From contig NZ_PKOZ01000002.1 of NCBI RefSeq assembly GCF_002946355.1, positions 1-64,000 of the forward strand: DNA of 64,000 bases, given 5' to 3'. Position numbers and translations under genes: made by a program. The notes under the pieces are model-generated. The model was not told where the DNA came from. It was given only the letters and a program-made list of their open reading frames with translations, and made no database searches. Origin of the DNA: Pradoshia eiseniae. Its GTDB lineage: Bacteria; Bacillota; Bacilli; Bacillales; Pradoshiaceae. Positions 61,376 through 64,000 of the stretch are shown here, in pieces (the first letter of the stretch is position 1; each line of letters starts with the position of its first letter).

Positions 61376-62047
61376 ATGGAAATCTATAAAGGTGAAAAAA
61401 AGAGGCGCTTTTTGCAGGAAAATTCAATTGCTCATTTATTTTCTTTTCCCGTCGAAGAGTTAATAGAAGTGCATGAATATGAACGAGATGAATGGATTAT
61501 TCGAGAAGGTATGAGACCGGATTATTTATTTTATGTCATTGAAGGAAAAGCCAAAATATATGTCACACACCAAAATGGGAAAGTTTCCTTAATTAATTTC
61601 ATCAATACTGATGATTATATGGGAGAAATGGAATTATTAAATGAGGTGTATAGTACAAAGGGAATTCGAGCATCAACAAGGATGATTTGCTTTGCTCTCC
61701 CTTTTTCCCAGTACAGGGAAAAATTATTGGAGGATGCCAAATTTCTGAGAGAATTAACGAAGTTCCTCAGCGTAAAGGCGACTCTTATGGGGGAGAAGTA
61801 TTCACAAAGCCTTGCTTACCCGCTTGAAAATCGATTGGCAGATTTCATTTTACAAACAGCTTATGAGGGCGTTTATAAGGAAAAGCATATAATTGTGTGT
61901 GACTATTTAGGAGTGACTTATCGGCATTTACTACATGTGCTCGCCCAATTTTGCGAGAAAGGATACTTGCAAAAGGAAGGTCGGTATTATCTCATAAAAC
62001 AATACCAATCTTTATATGAACTTGCAGGAATGCTGAAGAATAGATAA
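61376..62047 (+). CDS. Crp/Fnr-superfamily regulator, YeiL-like
   Basis: The 223-residue protein has an N-terminal cyclic-nucleotide-binding fold (EYERDEWIIREGMRPDYLFYVIEGKAKIYVTHQNGKVSLINFINTDDYMGEMELL), a dimerisation helix (SVKATLMGEKYSQSLAYPLENRLADFIL) and a C-terminal winged helix (VCDYLGVTYRHLLHVLAQFCEKGYLQKEG). No cysteine cluster of the FNR type is present. The ATG at 61376 follows GAGGTGGAAT. A perfect palindrome sits just upstream, so autoregulation is likely. The effector is unknown. Confidence 0.88.
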   Translation: MEIYKGEKKRRFLQENSIAHLFSFPVEELIEVHEYERDEWIIREGMRPDYLFYVIEGKAKIYVTHQNGKVSLINFINTDDYMGEMELLNEVYSTKGIRASTRMICFALPFSQYREKLLEDAKFLRELTKFLSVKATLMGEKYSQSLAYPLENRLADFILQTAYEGVYKEKHIIVCDYLGVTYRHLLHVLAQFCEKGYLQKEGRYYLIKQYQSLYELAGMLKNR

Positions 62048-62149
62048 GTGAAAGGGACAAAGATATTTTATGAAGATAATAGATGATAATGGGAACCTTG
62101 CTTTTCCTGCTAAGAAGGCATACTGAGTACTGATTATAGAGATATAAGG

Positions 62150-62183
62150 GGAACGCTGCAATCGAATAGCAGTGTTTTTTTAT
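62150..62183 (+). terminator. Terminator after the Crp/Fnr-type gene
   Basis: AACGCTGC and GCAGTGTT (one G-T pair) with a 9-nt loop are followed by six T. Confidence 0.8.
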
Positions 62184-62265
62184 TGGCCAAGCACAGCTTT
62201 AGTCATCTTGCCCTCGAAATAGTATAGTTGAAGGTAGAATGGTAGTTTTAAAGGAGGCTGTTAGA

Positions 62266-62991
62266 ATGGGAAGACCATTAACGAATAAAATTGCCTTTAT
62301 CACAGGCGGTGCAAGAGGAATTGGTAAGGCAACAGCGATTGCCTTAGCGAAAGAGGGAGTCCATATAGGCTTGCTCGCGCGTACAGAAGAGACCTTAAAG
62401 GAAACAGCTGCTGAGATTGAACGTCTTGGCGTAAAAGCAGCCTATGCTGCTGCAGATGTTTCATCTGAAGAACAGGTTAATGAGGCGGTCGAAGCATTGA
62501 CCAGCCAATTAGGAGCAGCAGACATTCTTATCAACAACGCCGGGATTGCTTCATTTGGCAAGGTGCTGGAGATGGATCCTGCGGAATGGAAGAAAATCAT
62601 TGATACCAATTTGCTTGGCACTTACTATGTGACAAGAGCGGTGCTCCCGCAATTAATTGAGAAAAATGGTGGGGATATCATTAACATATCCTCCACAAGC
62701 GGCTTAAACGGATCGGCTACCTCAAGTGCTTACAGCGCATCGAAGTTTGCCGTCATCGGTTTCACGGAATCTCTTGCTCAGGAGGTGCGCCGCAACAATA
62801 TTCGTGTATCGGCTTTAACGCCAAGCACGGTTGCCACTGACCTTGCGCTTGATTTGGAATTAATGAAGGAAAACGATGATAATAAATACATTCAAGCAGA
62901 GGACATTGCAGAATACATCGTCGGACAGCTGAAAATTAACCCGCGCATGTATGTGAAAACGGCAAGCTTCATTGCAACAAATCCTTTTTAA
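62266..62991 (+). CDS. SDR-family oxidoreductase (3-ketoacyl-ACP reductase-like)
   Basis: The 241-residue classical SDR has [45 protein letters not shown] (catalytic Ser) and [11 protein letters not shown] (Tyr, Lys). The sequence resembles FabG paralogues and YqjQ-type reductases, so the exact substrate cannot be given. ATG at 62266 follows AAAGGAGGCTGTTAGA. It appears to be a single gene flanked by terminators. Confidence 0.9.
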   Translation: MGRPLTNKIAFITGGARGIGKATAIALAKEGVHIGLLARTEETLKETAAEIERLGVKAAYAAADVSSEEQVNEAVEALTSQLGAADILINNAGIASFGKVLEMDPAEWKKIIDTNLLGTYYVTRAVLPQLIEKNGGDIINISSTSGLNGSATSSAYSASKFAVIGFTESLAQEVRRNNIRVSALTPSTVATDLALDLELMKENDDNKYIQAEDIAEYIVGQLKINPRMYVKTASFIATNPF

Positions 62992-63002
62992 TCTATGTGA
63001 AT

Positions 63003-63037
63003 CGAGCCAGCTGCAACCCCTGTAGCTGGCTCTAGCT
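63003..63037 (+). terminator. Terminator after the SDR gene
   Basis: GAGCCAGCTGCA and TGTAGCTGGCTC form a long stem followed by TAGCTTT. The remaining gap to the next gene is AT-rich with no clear motif. Confidence 0.8.
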
Positions 63038-63211
63038 TTATCTTCTAAGAAGTTTATTTATTATAGTACTCCACTAAATATATTTTAGTATAGTAAAATT
63101 AGAGAAAAATAAGTATATTAGAATAATTGTACATAGCGTTTCCTATTAGTCTTTTTGTGAGGCGGAGAATTTTTTATCCATTAGTTCCGCAAGATAAGGA
63201 GAGATCAATAT

Positions 63212-64000
63212 ATGAGAGAAAACTTGAACTGGGCAGTATTAGGCACCGGGGTTGTTGCGAATGAAATGGCAGCATCCTTGAAAAAGGCGGGAAAGACCTT
63301 TTATGCGGTAGGTAACCGAACACATAGCAAGGCAATTGATTTTGCTGAAAAGCATGGCATCGGGAAGGTATATGATGATTTTCATGAGATGTTCCATGAT
63401 GAAAATGTCGACATTATCTATATTACGACTCCGCATAACACGCATATTGAATTTATGAGAGAGGCGCTTAAAAACGGCAAGCATCTATTGGTCGAGAAAT
63501 CGATTACGCTCAATAGTGACGAGCTTGATGAGGCGATTCGCATCGCGGATGAAAAACAAGTCGTCTTGGCTGAAGCGATGACCATCTTCCATATGCCAAT
63601 CTATAAGAAGTTAAAGGCATTGATTGATTCTGGGGCAATGGGTGAGCTGCGCATGATCCAGATGAATTTCGGAAGCTATAAGGAGTATGATATGGAGAAC
63701 CGCTTCTTTAACAAGAACCTGGCTGGCGGGGCCTTGCTTGACATTGGCGTTTATGCCATCTCATTCGCGCGTTGGTTCATGTCTGAGAAACCAAACCAGG
63801 TTGTGAGCCAAGTGAAGTATGCGCCAACTGGTGTCGATGAACAGGCAGGCATTCTCATGATGAATGAAAAGCAGGAAATGGTAACTATCGCTCTGACGCT
63901 TCATTCCAAGCAGCCTAAGCGCGGGATGATTTCCTGTGACAAAGGCTATATCGAACTCATGGAATATCCAAGAGGCCAAAAAGCGGTCATCACCTATACA
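63212..64000 (+). CDS. Gfo/Idh/MocA-family oxidoreductase (3' end beyond window)
   Basis: The first 263 codons are visible and the gene continues past the right edge. The N-terminal Rossmann fold begins MRENLNWAVLGTGVVANEMA. It has the segments DIIYITTPHNTHIEF and KHLLVEKSITL (the E-K-P-like block, here EKS), then the C-terminal domain LAGGALLDIGVYAISFARW. The EKS and DIGVY blocks suggest a trans-1,2-dihydrodiol-dehydrogenase-like or sugar-oxidising member. ATG follows AAGGAGAGATCAATAT. The substrate is unknown. Confidence 0.92.
   Translation, partial: MRENLNWAVLGTGVVANEMAASLKKAGKTFYAVGNRTHSKAIDFAEKHGIGKVYDDFHEMFHDENVDIIYITTPHNTHIEFMREALKNGKHLLVEKSITLNSDELDEAIRIADEKQVVLAEAMTIFHMPIYKKLKALIDSGAMGELRMIQMNFGSYKEYDMENRFFNKNLAGGALLDIGVYAISFARWFMSEKPNQVVSQVKYAPTGVDEQAGILMMNEKQEMVTIALTLHSKQPKRGMISCDKGYIELMEYPRGQKAVITYT

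Overview
The window is the replication-origin region of a Bacillaceae-type, spore-forming Firmicute of low to moderate GC. This rests on gene order (rrn-gyrA-gyrB-remB-recF-rlbA-dnaN-dnaA | rpmH-rnpA-spoIIIJ-jag-mnmE-mnmG-rsmG-noc-parA-parB), on sporulation-associated genes (spoIIIJ, yyaC, a YaaH/SleL-like LysM-GH18 enzyme), and on the WalRK operon with its usual Bacillus companions. The species is not B. subtilis: yybS, which sits beside gdpP there, is missing, the accessory carbohydrate genes differ, and several intergenic repeats are specific to this genome. The window is reversed relative to the usual origin map: dnaA to gyrA and the start of a 16S rRNA gene lie on the minus strand, and the other arm reads on the plus strand.

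1-10.0 kb: 5' end of a 16S gene with tandem promoters, then gyrA, gyrB, remB, recF, rlbA, dnaN and dnaA, all on the minus strand. The origin is bipartite. A DnaA-box cluster lies upstream of dnaA (9.58-9.84 kb), and a second element with DnaA-trio repeats and a perfect DnaA box lies between dnaA and dnaN (7.94-8.03 kb).

10.0-40 kb (plus strand unless noted): rpmH, rnpA, spoIIIJ, jag; nsrR (minus) divergent from hmp; mnmE, mnmG, rsmG, noc, parA, parB; yyaC (minus); a DUF951 gene; ychF; a 0.9-kb gene-free block with three related palindromic repeats; rpsF-ssb-rpsR behind an S6:S18-type leader; gdpP-rplI; dnaB; purA with a PurR-type operator; walR-walK-walH-walI-walJ-htrC; a CxxH/CxxC mini-protein; rlmH. 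Chromosome-organisation sites are scattered among these genes: parS in parB and walK, a Noc-site-like palindrome after rplI, and DnaA-box pairs before mnmE and rlmH.

40-64 kb is accessory metabolism. A LysM-GH18 gene (minus) is followed by a sugar ABC transporter without its ATPase, a LacI regulator, a ROK kinase and a GH1 enzyme carrying the phosphate-binding signature of 6-phospho-beta-glycosidases. Together these look like an import-phosphorylate-cleave route for a beta-glycoside that does not use a PTS, controlled by three GAAACCGGTTTC-type operators. A TetR/ABC-2-like membrane pair follows. Next is a hexuronate module: GPH-family symporter, GntR regulator, eda, uxaC, uxuA, uxuB, a HAD hydrolase and an unusual GH3 enzyme. 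No 2-keto-3-deoxygluconate kinase is visible. The window ends with an MFS transporter divergent from a YeiL-like Crp/Fnr regulator around a perfect 20-bp palindrome, an SDR oxidoreductase, and a Gfo/Idh/MocA oxidoreductase cut by the window edge.

Most of the first 40 kb is conserved housekeeping. The best candidates for something less described are the GH1/ROK/ABC module, the GH3 plus HAD genes in the uronate operon, the structured rpmH-rnpA spacer, and the repeat block before rpsF.
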